Shown here: positions 1-7,832 of the stretch, one piece after another
Position numbering within the stretch: the stretch's first letter is position 1
Layout of the letters: each line of letters begins with the position of its first letter
Origin: GCA-003244245 sp050700115
GTDB taxonomy: Bacteria; Actinomycetota; Actinomycetes; Mycobacteriales; Pseudonocardiaceae
Length of the DNA: 64,000 nucleotides
Reading direction: 5' to 3'
Assembly: GCA_050700115.1 (NCBI GenBank)
Contig: JBOHGG010000023.1
Span: 1 to 64,000, forward strand
The notes under the pieces: model-generated
Database searches by the model: none
What the model saw: the letters and a program-made list of their open reading frames with translations, nothing else
Told to the model about the DNA's origin: nothing
Position numbers and translations under genes: made by a program

Positions 1-9
1 CAACGCGGC

Positions 10-92
10 CACCCCACCGTTGTGGCTACCCCACCCTGACCTTTGCTGACGGCATCGCGCGCGTTATATGCTCGTGCGATGGTAACTGTACC
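10..92 (-). promoter_or_regulatory. Weak tenth copy of the GTAC-palindrome promoter element, pointing out of the window
   Basis: The imperfect palindrome GGTAACTGTACC lies at 81-92. Read on the minus strand, the block GGTCAGGGTGGGG follows about 39 nt later, the spacing found in the nine better copies (see 41430-41519). The -10 end falls near the window edge and is poorly conserved. If real, it drives a gene to the left of the window. Confidence 0.35.
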
Positions 93-170
93 GGCAGCTG
101 TAGGTAAGCCGGTGATCACATGGCGGTGTCGTATCTAGGGAACGCACCGACATGCATAACCCGGCAACGC

Positions 171-410
171 TCAGGGTGCAGGTGCTGGGTTAATCGCCCC
201 ACCCGCGCCGCCGACGCCAGCGCCAGCGTAGGAAGTCCCAGGCGCCAGGATGCCGATGGCGCTCAGTACGTCCACACCGATGCCGCCCGTGCCGTCGCCG
301 CCGTCGCCGGCCTCAGGCTGCCCCAGGAAGATTGTGGACATGACAGTGCGCTCGGGGAGCAGCTCTACCTGCTGCTCGTCGACCTCGGCAAAGCTCACTG
401 CGTCAGACAT
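171..410 (-). CDS. Gly/Ala-rich RiPP-like small peptide with VELLPERTVM leader motif
   Basis: This encodes a 79-residue peptide. The N-terminal half is acidic and contains VELLPERTVM. The C-terminal half is rich in Gly, Ala, Pro and small hydrophobics and has no Cys. The start is supported by a strong GGAGGGG ribosome site 7 nt upstream. A SARP-type promoter (600-631) lies about 190 nt upstream on the same strand. It sits downstream of an orphan lasso-type cyclase, where the lasso precursor sits in the related locus at 59-62 kb, but it lacks the lasso leader signature (Tyr-Pro, Thr at -2). I do not recognise a characterised family. A ribosomally made, modified peptide is an inference from composition and position. 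Confidence 0.6.
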   Translation of the reverse strand: MSDAVSFAEVDEQQVELLPERTVMSTIFLGQPEAGDGGDGTGGIGVDVLSAIGILAPGTSYAGAGVGGAGGAINPAPAP

Positions 411-599
411 ACAGACCCCTCCTCACGGTGGCCCCCAGTGGGCCGGGAACAAATCGCCGCATCGGCGGAATTGCCGATTCGGCTAACACACGTTGCGCCA
501 GTCGCGCAGCCGCACGACTCTCTTCCCTTCATCTTCTTCCTTCTGCCGGCCGGGCCGTGACCCAGACCGGCTGACGAGGTATCCGACCTCATCAATTAC

Positions 600-631
600 A
601 ATTTAGGCGGGAAACGCAAGCCTGGTGTAAG
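600..631 (-). promoter_or_regulatory. SARP-type operator/promoter for the Gly-rich peptide
   Basis: On the minus strand: heptamer CTTACAC, 4-nt spacer CAGG, heptamer CTTGCGT, 8 nt, then the -10 box TAAATT (605-600). The 11-bp repeat period and 8-bp distance to -10 match the known geometry of SARP binding sites. It is one of seven such sites in the window. The transcript leader to the gene at 410 is about 190 nt. Confidence 0.7.
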
Positions 632-794
632 CGGCGCGTAAGACGTCACCTGAACCGCCGATTTGTATGAGATCAGATAGCTAGTTGATCTAACGTCTTT
701 TCGTGATGTCGTCCGGGCTGACTTGCGAATCGCAGGCCGCCTTCGGGTTGTCTTTTCCGGGCTTTGCGAATCAAGCAGCATCGCCCGATCCGGC

Positions 795-2546
795 CTACCA
801 GCACACCTGGGCGGTGGCGTGTGGGGATGGTGTCTGAGCGGCGCGCAGCCAGGTCTCGCAGCCCAGCAGATCTTCCAGCGCCAACACCGCGGCATTGTCG
901 GCCTGGGGTGCCAGCAGTGCACGGCGCAGCAGGTCGGGGTTGATCAAGCCGTGGGTGGCCAGCGCGGAGTCAGCGAAGAGGTTCAGGATGCGCGGCAGGT
1001 TCCGGCGCAGCCCGACGCGCAGGTCTTCGTGGCGTCCTCTTTCGGCGGTGCGGGTGGCGATCACCTGAGGCAGGATGGGGCGCATCGCCTCGACCAGCAG
1101 CGGCTTGTACCGCCAGGGTGCGCGGCGCTCATGCTGGCCGACCGCGAGCACGGCCTCGATGACCCGGTCGTCGAAGTAGGGCAGCGCTAGATTCACCCCG
1201 GCGGTGCGGAACAGCCGAGCCAGCTGCCGGTAGTGCGTTCCCAACGTCCGCAGGATGGTCAGGGTGACATGGTGGCCGCGGTCGGCGACCGGGGATCCGG
1301 CCTGATCGCCGGGGGAGTGCAGCACGGCCCGGGTGGTGTCGACCGCCGCTGAGGTGACCCACACCGGTGCCCGCAGCGGGCCACCTCGGCCCAGCTCCGG
1401 AGTGCGGCGCCGCAGCGGCCCGGACACGGCGGAGCCCAATGGCCAGCGGTGCAAAGCGTGGTAACCGCGCACCTGGGTGATCGTGGTCACCGGCCGCCGC
1501 GGGGAATGCTGGTAGGCCGGGGGGCTGTGGAACAACTCATCACCGCCGTGCCCGGCCAGGTGTACCCGGGCACCATGCGCGGCCAGCAGCGCAGTGCTGC
1601 GCCGGACGCGGGCCAAGGTCCGGGCGAAAGGGTACGGCGCTTCGGTATCGCCGGTATCGCCGACGTTGGTGAAGATGCCGGGCATCTCGGCCGGCCCGAG
1701 TACCACGTGCTCGGCGTGGTGTAGTCCACTGACGGGGTGGGTGGCGAATACCGCATCGTCGTCAGCCTCGGCGTGCCGGAAGATCAGTAGGTCCGGCGTG
1801 ACCTCCCGGTGGGCCAGAAAGCACAGCGAGGTCGAGTACAGGCCGCCGGACAAATCCGCACTCATCCGCCCTGGCGGTGGTCTGCGTGCGGCCACCGCCG
1901 TTTCCAGGGCCTGACGCACTGCGCCTGCTCCTGCACCCACGGTCACGGCCATTTCCGGCTCGGGTGGCTGCCACCAACGCCGCTCACCGACCGTGCCGTT
2001 GGAATCGATCCGGAGGTAGTGGTCAGGGGCCAGCGCCCGCACCCCCCGCCACAGGCTGCGCTCGCCCAATGGGGGCGCCACCTTCCACCAACAGGCCACC
2101 CGCACCGCCAACGCCTGCTCGTCAACCCCCGCACCGGCCATTCTGGCGAGCACGTCGGCCCGGTCCCCGGCGATCGGCACCCGCTGGGTCCGGGTGTGGA
2201 ACACCCGGCGAACCCCGGTCACGCTGCCCTGGACCCGCACCACCCCATCAACCGACGCCACCAGGTGGAAACAGCCCGGCAACACCCGCGCCACCGCATC
2301 CAGCTCAGCCACTGTGCGCACCCTGGTGACCAGATCGGTCAACCGGGTAGCGGTGACCGGGCACGACCCGATCACAGCCACTCGCAGCGACCCCACCGAC
2401 GCCAGCGTGACCTCCTGATCGAGGCTGCCGACCAGCCACAGATTCCCCGACGCATGCGCCAGCACCCACCGAGACTGCGACGGCCACTCCGTCACCACCC
2501 GCTGCGCGTCCGGCCGATCCGGCAGAACTACCCACCCCTCGATCAC
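795..2546 (-). CDS. Orphan lasso-peptide-type asparagine-synthetase-like cyclase with altered PPi loop
   Basis: This 583-residue protein has the two-domain layout of the lasso isopeptide-forming cyclases (McjC/LasC type): an N-terminal amidotransferase-like domain without a catalytic Cys at position 2, then an ATP-pyrophosphatase domain. It is closely related to the cyclase at 60294-62140. The PPi loop reads SGGLYS at residues 233-238, so Tyr237 (codon TAC) replaces the invariant Asp; the paralogue has SGGMDS. That Asp binds Mg-ATP in this family, so activity is doubtful. No B1 (PqqD-like) or B2 (peptidase) gene is next to it. Translation starts at GTG 2546 after GGGGTGGG. A SARP-type promoter lies at 2628-2659. 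Confidence 0.85.
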   Translation of the reverse strand: MIEGWVVLPDRPDAQRVVTEWPSQSRWVLAHASGNLWLVGSLDQEVTLASVGSLRVAVIGSCPVTATRLTDLVTRVRTVAELDAVARVLPGCFHLVASVDGVVRVQGSVTGVRRVFHTRTQRVPIAGDRADVLARMAGAGVDEQALAVRVACWWKVAPPLGERSLWRGVRALAPDHYLRIDSNGTVGERRWWQPPEPEMAVTVGAGAGAVRQALETAVAARRPPPGRMSADLSGGLYSTSLCFLAHREVTPDLLIFRHAEADDDAVFATHPVSGLHHAEHVVLGPAEMPGIFTNVGDTGDTEAPYPFARTLARVRRSTALLAAHGARVHLAGHGGDELFHSPPAYQHSPRRPVTTITQVRGYHALHRWPLGSAVSGPLRRRTPELGRGGPLRAPVWVTSAAVDTTRAVLHSPGDQAGSPVADRGHHVTLTILRTLGTHYRQLARLFRTAGVNLALPYFDDRVIEAVLAVGQHERRAPWRYKPLLVEAMRPILPQVIATRTAERGRHEDLRVGLRRNLPRILNLFADSALATHGLINPDLLRRALLAPQADNAAVLALEDLLGCETWLRAAQTPSPHATAQVCW

Positions 2547-2627
2547 ACACCCACCCCAGTTACTCGAACGTCGATGAATCGCGGTGTTGTCAGGAGGTTG
2601 TTGCTGAATCGTTTGTCGCTCGTCAAC

Positions 2628-2659
2628 AGGCTAAGAAAGCAACGCAAGCCTGGCGTAAG
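2628..2659 (-). promoter_or_regulatory. SARP-type operator/promoter for the orphan cyclase
   Basis: Minus strand: CTTACGC, CAGG, CTTGCGT, 8 nt, then -10 box TAGCCT (2633-2628). The expected start of transcription is about 75 nt before the GTG at 2546. The geometry is identical to the other six sites. Confidence 0.75.
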
Positions 2660-2689
2660 TGGGGCGCATGCAGGAAAAGGGAGCCCGGT

Positions 2690-3595
2690 TCAGCTCTCCT
2701 TAAGGAGCCCGTTGAGGAAGCTCGTGGTGTCGGCTGGTGACTCGGCTTCGACGCACAGGCGATCCATGACGAGCAGGTAGTTGTCGGTTTCGTGTTTTTT
2801 GTCGAGGTAGACGGCGCTGGTGAGTTGTTCGAGATACACGATGTCCGGTAGGTCGGGTTCAGCGAATCGCAGGATGGTGAAGGGGCCGCCTGCGGCGACG
2901 TGACCGCCGGTGCGAAACGGTACGACCTGGAGGGTGATGTTGGGTAGTTCGGCCATCTCGATCAGGTGTCGGACTTGCGCGCGGAGGGTCGCCTGGCTGC
3001 CCAGGGGTCGGCGAAGTACTGCCTCGTCGACCACGGCCCAGTAGTCGGGTGCCCCTGGTTGGGTGAGGAAGTCTTGACGGGCCAGTCGTAGCGCGACGCG
3101 GCGGTCGACTTCGGTGGCGGAGCTGTGTAGTTGGCACAGTTGCATGACGGCGCGGGCGCAGTCCTCGGTTTGCAGCAGGCCGGGCACGAATTGGACTTCG
3201 TAGGTGCGGATTACCGAGCTGGCCTGTTCCAGGCCCAGGTAGGTCTCGAACCAGCTCGACAGGACATCGCCGTATTGGCGCCACCAGCCGGGTTCGTTGG
3301 CGTGGCGGACCAGGGTGAGGAAGGCGTCTCGTTGGTGTTCGTCGGTGACGCTGTAGAGGGTGAGCAGGTCTGCCACGTCACGGGCTTTGAAGCCGACCCG
3401 TCCCAGCTCGAGCCGGCTGATCTTGGCGTGCGACGCGCGGATCGCTTCGCCGGCCGCTTCGCGGGTGATGCCGCGCGCCTCACGGAGCCGACGTAGTTGG
3501 GTGCCCAGCGCGATACGCAGGACGGTAGGCCCCCTGGGTGGCTGCACCGGGACACCATCGGGATCAGGGCCGCGGCCTGGCTGAGCTACATTCAA
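2690..3595 (-). CDS. XRE-family regulator with DUF5753 (Scr1-type), copy 1
   Basis: This 301-residue protein has an N-terminal helix-turn-helix (about residues 28-85) followed by the DUF5753 ligand/partner domain common in actinomycete XRE regulators that pair with DUF397 proteins. It is almost identical to the gene at 4864-5763 except at the first dozen and last dozen residues, so this is a recent segmental duplication. The start is TTG 3595, which overlaps the TGA of the DUF397 fragment upstream (TTGA) and is preceded by GGAGTC. The usual partner just upstream survives here only as a 5'-truncated remnant. Confidence 0.85.
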   Translation of the reverse strand: MNVAQPGRGPDPDGVPVQPPRGPTVLRIALGTQLRRLREARGITREAAGEAIRASHAKISRLELGRVGFKARDVADLLTLYSVTDEHQRDAFLTLVRHANEPGWWRQYGDVLSSWFETYLGLEQASSVIRTYEVQFVPGLLQTEDCARAVMQLCQLHSSATEVDRRVALRLARQDFLTQPGAPDYWAVVDEAVLRRPLGSQATLRAQVRHLIEMAELPNITLQVVPFRTGGHVAAGGPFTILRFAEPDLPDIVYLEQLTSAVYLDKKHETDNYLLVMDRLCVEAESPADTTSFLNGLLKES

Positions 3596-3757
3596 GACTC
3601 CATCCCCTTATTCCCGTGTGGTGGCTCCGGGTCGTGCTCGGCGGGCATATCGTCGAACTCGCCCACCTTTGTGCCGCGGATGAACGCGGTCATCTCGGCG
3701 CGGGGGTAGATCGGCGCCGGACCGCCCGGCGCCTGGAGTTTGCGGACTGCCGCCGAT
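3592..3757 (-). pseudogene. 5'-truncated DUF397 gene remnant
   Basis: The frame reads through AVRKLQAPGGPAPIYPRAEM and GTKVGEFDDM, matching the C-terminal half of DUF397 proteins and the full copy at 6169-6396 (AVRNSRHPGGPALVYPRAEM). It has an in-frame TGA immediately upstream, no start codon and no N-terminal W-K-S-Y-S motif. Its stop overlaps the TTG of the XRE gene, the normal pair arrangement, so this is the broken partner of copy 1. Confidence 0.65.
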
Positions 3758-3895
3758 CCAGGTCAGTTATCGTGTGCACCCGATTGGTCAAGGCTGGCAA
3801 TGCAGTGGCGGTAACCGGTCGCTGCCCGGTTACCGCCACTTGGCCCCCCATTTGCTGGCCCCAGCCTTTCTGTGCCCCCTCACCAGCTCGTCAAT

Positions 3896-3927
3896 AGCCT
3901 AGAAATGCAGCGCAAGCCTGGTGCAAG
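3896..3927 (-). promoter_or_regulatory. SARP-type operator/promoter upstream of the DUF397 remnant/XRE copy 1
   Basis: Minus strand: CTTGCAC, CAGG, CTTGCGC, 8 nt, then -10 box TAGGCT (3901-3896). The first gene downstream is the broken DUF397 frame and then the XRE gene. The stretch 3758-3895 contains no other gene I can support. Confidence 0.65.
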
Positions 3928-4023
3928 CGACGCACACACGCCGAAGAGGAGGGGCGTCGAGATCAGTCAGGTGTGGCGAGCTATAGAGTCGCCGCCCCAA
4001 GACCAGCGCAGGAGAGGTCACTC

Positions 4024-4845
4024 GTGTCGGATCGTGCACACCCGCCGGACCAGCAGCAACCTCCGCACATCGACGCCAGCGTGGCGCACTCGGCTCGGTT
4101 GCGGGACTACTTGTTGGGCGGCAAGAACAACTACCCGGTGGACCGCGAGATCGGTGAGCAGGTGCTGGCCCGCGATCCACATCTGCGTGACGCTGCCCGC
4201 GCCGACCGAGGGTTCCTGTTCCGTGCCGTCCGGTACCTGGCCGGCGAAGTAGGGATCCGCCAGTTCCTCGACGTCGGCACTGGTTTACCCACCGCCAACA
4301 ACACCCATCAAGTCGCCCAGGCAACCGCACCGACGTGCCGCATCGTCTATGTCGACAACGACCCCCTCGTCCTGGCTCACGCTCGCGCCCTGCTCACCAG
4401 CGACCCACAAGGCGCAACCGCGTATATCCAAGCCGACGTGCGCGACCCGGATAAGATCGTGCAGGAAGCCGTCCGGACGCTGGACTTCACCCAGCCGGTC
4501 GGGCTGATGCTGCTGGGGATCATGAACTACATCATGGACACCGACGAGGCATACACGGTGGTCAACCGACTGCTCGATGCGCTGCCCTCGGGCAGCTATC
4601 TGGCACTGTCGCACCCCACCGCAGAAATCCACGGCGAGGCGGTCGAAGAGTCCATGCGGTTCTGGAATGCGAGCGGCGCAGCCCCGCTGCGGACCCGTAG
4701 CCGCCACGAGCTCACCAGCTTCTTCAATCGTCTGGAACTGCTGGATCCCGGCGTGGTCTCATGTTCGCGGTGGCGCCTTGGACCTAGCGACCTTGGTGTC
4801 CCTGAGGAGGTTCATCAGTTCTGTGGCGTCGGGCGAAAGTCCTGA
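4024..4845 (+). CDS. SAM-dependent methyltransferase, DUF574/Methyltransf_19 type
   Basis: This 273-residue protein has the opening typical of the actinomycete DUF574 family (PHIDASVAHSARLRDYLLGG), then the SAM-binding motif FLDVGTGLPT near residue 78 and an acidic residue after the second strand (YVDNDP). The substrate is unknown; these proteins are common beside XRE/DUF397 genes. The start at GTG 4024 is chosen because GGAGAGG lies about 6 nt upstream; the longer frame from 3973 has no such site. It lies between the two copies of the duplicated XRE gene and reads convergently with the second. Confidence 0.8.
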   Translation: MSDRAHPPDQQQPPHIDASVAHSARLRDYLLGGKNNYPVDREIGEQVLARDPHLRDAARADRGFLFRAVRYLAGEVGIRQFLDVGTGLPTANNTHQVAQATAPTCRIVYVDNDPLVLAHARALLTSDPQGATAYIQADVRDPDKIVQEAVRTLDFTQPVGLMLLGIMNYIMDTDEAYTVVNRLLDALPSGSYLALSHPTAEIHGEAVEESMRFWNASGAAPLRTRSRHELTSFFNRLELLDPGVVSCSRWRLGPSDLGVPEEVHQFCGVGRKS

Positions 4846-4863
4846 CGAGCAGGGCGGACATGG

Positions 4864-5763
4864 TCAGATCTCTTTGATGATCTCCTTGAGGAGGCTCGTG
4901 GTGTTGGCCGGTGACTCGGCTTCGACGCACAGGCGATCCATGACGAGCAGGTAGTTGTCGGTTTCGTGTTTTTTGTCGAGGTAGACGGCGCTGGTGAGTT
5001 GTTCGAGATACACGATGTCCGGTAAGTCGGGTTCAGCGAATCGCAGGATGGTGAAGGGACCGCCCGCGGCGACGTGACCGCCGGTGCGAAACGGTACGAC
5101 CTGGAGGGTGATGTTGGGTAGTTCGGCCATCTCGATCAGGTGTCGGACTTGCGCGCGGAGGATCGCCTGGCTGCCCAGGGGTCGGCGAAGCACTGCCTCG
5201 TCGACCACGGCCCAGTAGTCGGGTGCCCCTGGTTGGGTGAGGAAGTCTTGACGGGCCAGCCGTAGCGCGACGCGGCGGTCGACTTCGGCAGCGGAGCTGT
5301 GTAGTTGGCACAGTTGCATGACGGCGCGGGCGCAGTCCTCGGTTTGCAGCAGGCCGGGCACGAATTGGACTTCGTAGGTGCGGATTACCGAGCTGGCCTG
5401 TTCCAGGCCCAGGTAGGTCTCGAACCAGCTCGACAGGACATCGCCGTATTGGCGCCACCAGCCGGGTTCGTTGGCGTGGCGGACCAGGGTGAGGAAGGCG
5501 TCTCGTTGGTGTTCGTCGGTGACGCTGTAGAGGGTGAGCAGGTCGGCCACGTCACGGGCTTTGAAGCCGACCCGTCCCAGCTCGAGACGGCTGATCTTGG
5601 CGTGCGACGCGCGGATCGCTTCGCCGGCCGCTTCGCGGGTGATGCCGCGCGCCTCACGGAGCCGACGTAGTTGGGTGCCCAGCGCGATACGCAGGACGGT
5701 AGGCCCCCTGAGTGGCTGCACCGGGACACCGTCGAAATCACAGTGTGGTTTAGCTGCACTCAA
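4864..5763 (-). CDS. XRE-family regulator with DUF5753 (Scr1-type), copy 2
   Basis: This 299-residue protein is nearly identical to the product of 2690-3595 through the helix-turn-helix and DUF5753 domains. Only the extreme termini differ: the N-terminal lead-in is shorter, and the C-terminus ends LLKEIIKEI instead of FLNGLLKES. The start is TTG 5763 in the same context as copy 1. The DUF397 gene that normally partners it is intact but about 400 nt upstream (6169-6396), separated by an inverted repeat. The concentrated terminal divergence suggests duplication followed by change at the ends. Confidence 0.85.
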   Translation of the reverse strand: MSAAKPHCDFDGVPVQPLRGPTVLRIALGTQLRRLREARGITREAAGEAIRASHAKISRLELGRVGFKARDVADLLTLYSVTDEHQRDAFLTLVRHANEPGWWRQYGDVLSSWFETYLGLEQASSVIRTYEVQFVPGLLQTEDCARAVMQLCQLHSSAAEVDRRVALRLARQDFLTQPGAPDYWAVVDEAVLRRPLGSQAILRAQVRHLIEMAELPNITLQVVPFRTGGHVAAGGPFTILRFAEPDLPDIVYLEQLTSAVYLDKKHETDNYLLVMDRLCVEAESPANTTSLLKEIIKEI

Positions 5764-5931
5764 GACGCCATCCCCCTAAATCCATGCGCTGCGCGCCCCC
5801 TAAACCCCTTGCGCGTCACTCAATTGTACCAGCCTACGGCGCTAATGGAGCAACGCTGATACTTGTGGGTGACGAGGTGCGCGGTACTCCCCGCCACGAA
5901 CGTCATAGTGACCACGACCGCTCTGTTGGTT

Positions 5932-5991
5932 GCCGAGCTCGACAGCAGTGCTGTCCGAAGCCGCGCGGGCAGCACTGGTGTCGAGTTCGGC
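5932..5991. terminator. Long inverted repeat, probable terminator
   Basis: Arms of 22 nt (5932-5953 and 5970-5991) pair almost fully around a 16-nt loop and carry the GAGCTCGAC / GTCGAGTTC core seen in three other intergenic hairpins of this window. It lies in the 405-nt gap 5764-6168 between copy 2 of the XRE gene and its DUF397 partner. I see no gene in the rest of that gap. Confidence 0.55.
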
Positions 5992-6168
5992 GCACGTAGG
6001 GTTGTCACGGGGCGGGGCCGCCGCGACCCGGGACCGGTGTTCGGGTTGAGGTACGGGTGATCACGACCGGCAGCAGCCCGTATTTCACCCCTCAGGGCGG
6101 CGCGGAGCGCCCACGGCGTTGGCGCCGAATGGCGGGTCAACCCGCTAGGGACCAAGGGGCCCTGGGCT

Positions 6169-6396
6169 TCAGGCCGGGTCCCCGCCGGCCATGCCGTCGA
6201 ACTCGCCCATCTTCGTGCCGTGGATGAACGCGGCCATCTCGGCGCGGGGGTAGACCAAGGCGGGACCGCCCGGGTGCCGGGAGTTGCGGACGGCGATCCG
6301 TCCGTCGGCAAGCTGTGCCACTTCCACGCAGCTGCCGCAGGGGTTGCTGTAACGGCTCTTCTGCCAGCTGACCCAGAGGAGAAGGGACGCCGTCAT
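6169..6396 (-). CDS. DUF397 domain protein
   Basis: About 75 residues with the family's W-K-S-x-Y-S-N-P start, the CGSCVEVA segment, the AVRNSRHPGGPALVYPRAEM block and the terminal F-I-x-G-x-K-x-GEFD. DUF397 proteins usually act with XRE-DUF5753 regulators. Start ATG 6396 is the in-frame ATG nearest the domain; the frame is open further upstream to 6504. Confidence 0.7.
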   Translation of the reverse strand: MTASLLLWVSWQKSRYSNPCGSCVEVAQLADGRIAVRNSRHPGGPALVYPRAEMAAFIHGTKMGEFDGMAGGDPA

Positions 6397-6972
6397 GCTG
6401 TTGGTGATCGGCTGCAGCTCGACTCCTCCATAGTCTCCGGCAAGGCGTGACGCCAGCTGGCAGCTAGGGCCCCAGCTATGGTCGCATGGACACGGCCGCA
6501 ACACGCTGCACGGTCCCTTGACTACTCAACGTTACTCAGGCCGGTGCCGGCGTCGACCCGCGGGGGAGATCGCCGACTACCGTGGCGTCCCGCTACCCAC
6601 GATGCCGCCGAACATGCCATCGGCGAGCCCGGGTTCATCGGTACCGATGGATTCGTTCTCGCGAGGGGCAACGACGCAAAATCCGTGATGTAACGGCTCG
6701 TCGTCGCACAATACTGTTGCAAGCGCGCCGTCGCTTGCAGATGTAAGGACAACAGTAAGGCACCGACTTGCGCAAATGCTGGCGCCTCGATCCGCGGCCT
6801 TCAGCGTTACCTCGATCTGCCCAATTTTACCGTTTTCGGCCTCGATAGCTCGCCGGCTTCGACGCTGTGTTACCGAGTCGCACTCATTCGAAGCCTAATG
6901 GGGGAATTACTTTCGGATATAGCGAGATTACGGTCGACTTGTCGGTGCGCAGCGAGTCGGGGAGGACTGCTG
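6397..6972. other. Intergenic region between DUF397 gene and SARP gene
   Basis: No gene is supported here. It holds the upstream region of the SARP gene, including an inverted repeat of TTGCAAGCG / CGCTTGCA around 6717-6738, whose half-sites resemble the heptamers of the SARP-type operators. It could be an autoregulatory site, but it lacks the strict 11-bp direct-repeat geometry. Confidence 0.35.
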
Positions 6973-7821
6973 GTGGGCGGCAACGGGCCGGGGCGGTTGG
7001 TCACGAAGGGTGCTGAGTCGACGATTGTCAGCCATATTGGCGGAGGCTTCAATCTCGCGCCGGTGAGGATCCAGCTTGCTGGCCGGGTAACGGTAGCGTC
7101 CGCGCATACTGTGGTCGACGAGCGGTTGCTATACGGAAGCCAAGCGCGGCTGTTGTTTGTGTTGCTCGTAGTAGAGCGGGACCGGCCCGTCCCCCGCGAC
7201 GAGCTCGCCGAGGTACTATGGCCCGACGGACTGCCTCGCACCTGGGGGGCTGCGCTGCGCGGCGTCGTCAGCAAGGTCCGCGCATTCGTGACCGCCGCGG
7301 GACTGCCGGAAAACGCGGCGGCCTATGACGGATTCGGCGCCTATCAGCTCCATCTGCCGGCAGACGTGGTGGTCGATGTCGAGTTTGCCCGCTCCGCGGT
7401 GGAGGCCGCGGAGCAGATGTTGCGCGAAGGCAATCCCGCGCGGGCAATAGCGCTCGCGGAGTACGCCCGGTCGGTGGCTGTGCGCCCGTTTCTTCCCGAC
7501 GCGAAGGGGCAGTGGGCCGATGGTGTCCGCGACCGTCTACGCGAGGTGCTCTTGTGGGCGCTGTGTTTGCTCAGCGACGGCTACGCCCAGCGGGGTCGAC
7601 ACCAACTTGCGGTGCAGGCCGCTGAGCAGGCGATTGCGCTCGAACCGTTTCGGGAACGAACGCATCAGCTGCTCATGCGGGTACACGCGGCGGCGGGAAA
7701 TCCAGCCGAGGCGTTGCGCGTATTCGACCGCTGCCGTCGACTGCTGGCCGAAGAACTGGGTGTCTATCCCGCAGCCGAGACCGCAGCCCTCCATCTCGAG
7801 CTGCTCCACAACAAGTCCTGA
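6973..7821 (+). CDS. SARP-family transcriptional activator
   Basis: About 282 residues with an N-terminal OmpR-type winged helix (QARLLFVLLVVERDRPVPRD and LRGVVSKVRAF, roughly residues 50-125) followed by a bacterial transcriptional activation domain (BTAD, to the C-terminus, ending PAAETAALHLELL). This is the minimal SARP architecture without NB-ARC or TPR extensions. SARPs bind direct heptamer repeats next to the -10 box and activate secondary-metabolite operons. Seven sites with that geometry are found in this window, which makes this protein their likely, though unproven, activator. GTG 6973 is chosen because GGGGAGGA lies about 6 nt upstream; an ATG at 6898 is open but has no ribosome site. 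Confidence 0.85.
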   Translation: MGGNGPGRLVTKGAESTIVSHIGGGFNLAPVRIQLAGRVTVASAHTVVDERLLYGSQARLLFVLLVVERDRPVPRDELAEVLWPDGLPRTWGAALRGVVSKVRAFVTAAGLPENAAAYDGFGAYQLHLPADVVVDVEFARSAVEAAEQMLREGNPARAIALAEYARSVAVRPFLPDAKGQWADGVRDRLREVLLWALCLLSDGYAQRGRHQLAVQAAEQAIALEPFRERTHQLLMRVHAAAGNPAEALRVFDRCRRLLAEELGVYPAAETAALHLELLHNKS

Positions 7822-7832
7822 TCCGGCGCGTG

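Noticed and set aside
120..560. Open frame on the plus strand at the left end
   Set aside because: It is antisense to the peptide gene 171-410, has no ribosome site and its composition is that of a shadow frame of GC-rich DNA.
6673..6760. SARP-type operator upstream of the SARP gene
   Set aside because: The half-sites there form an inverted rather than direct repeat and lack the 11-bp period and -10 spacing, so it was not counted among the seven sites.
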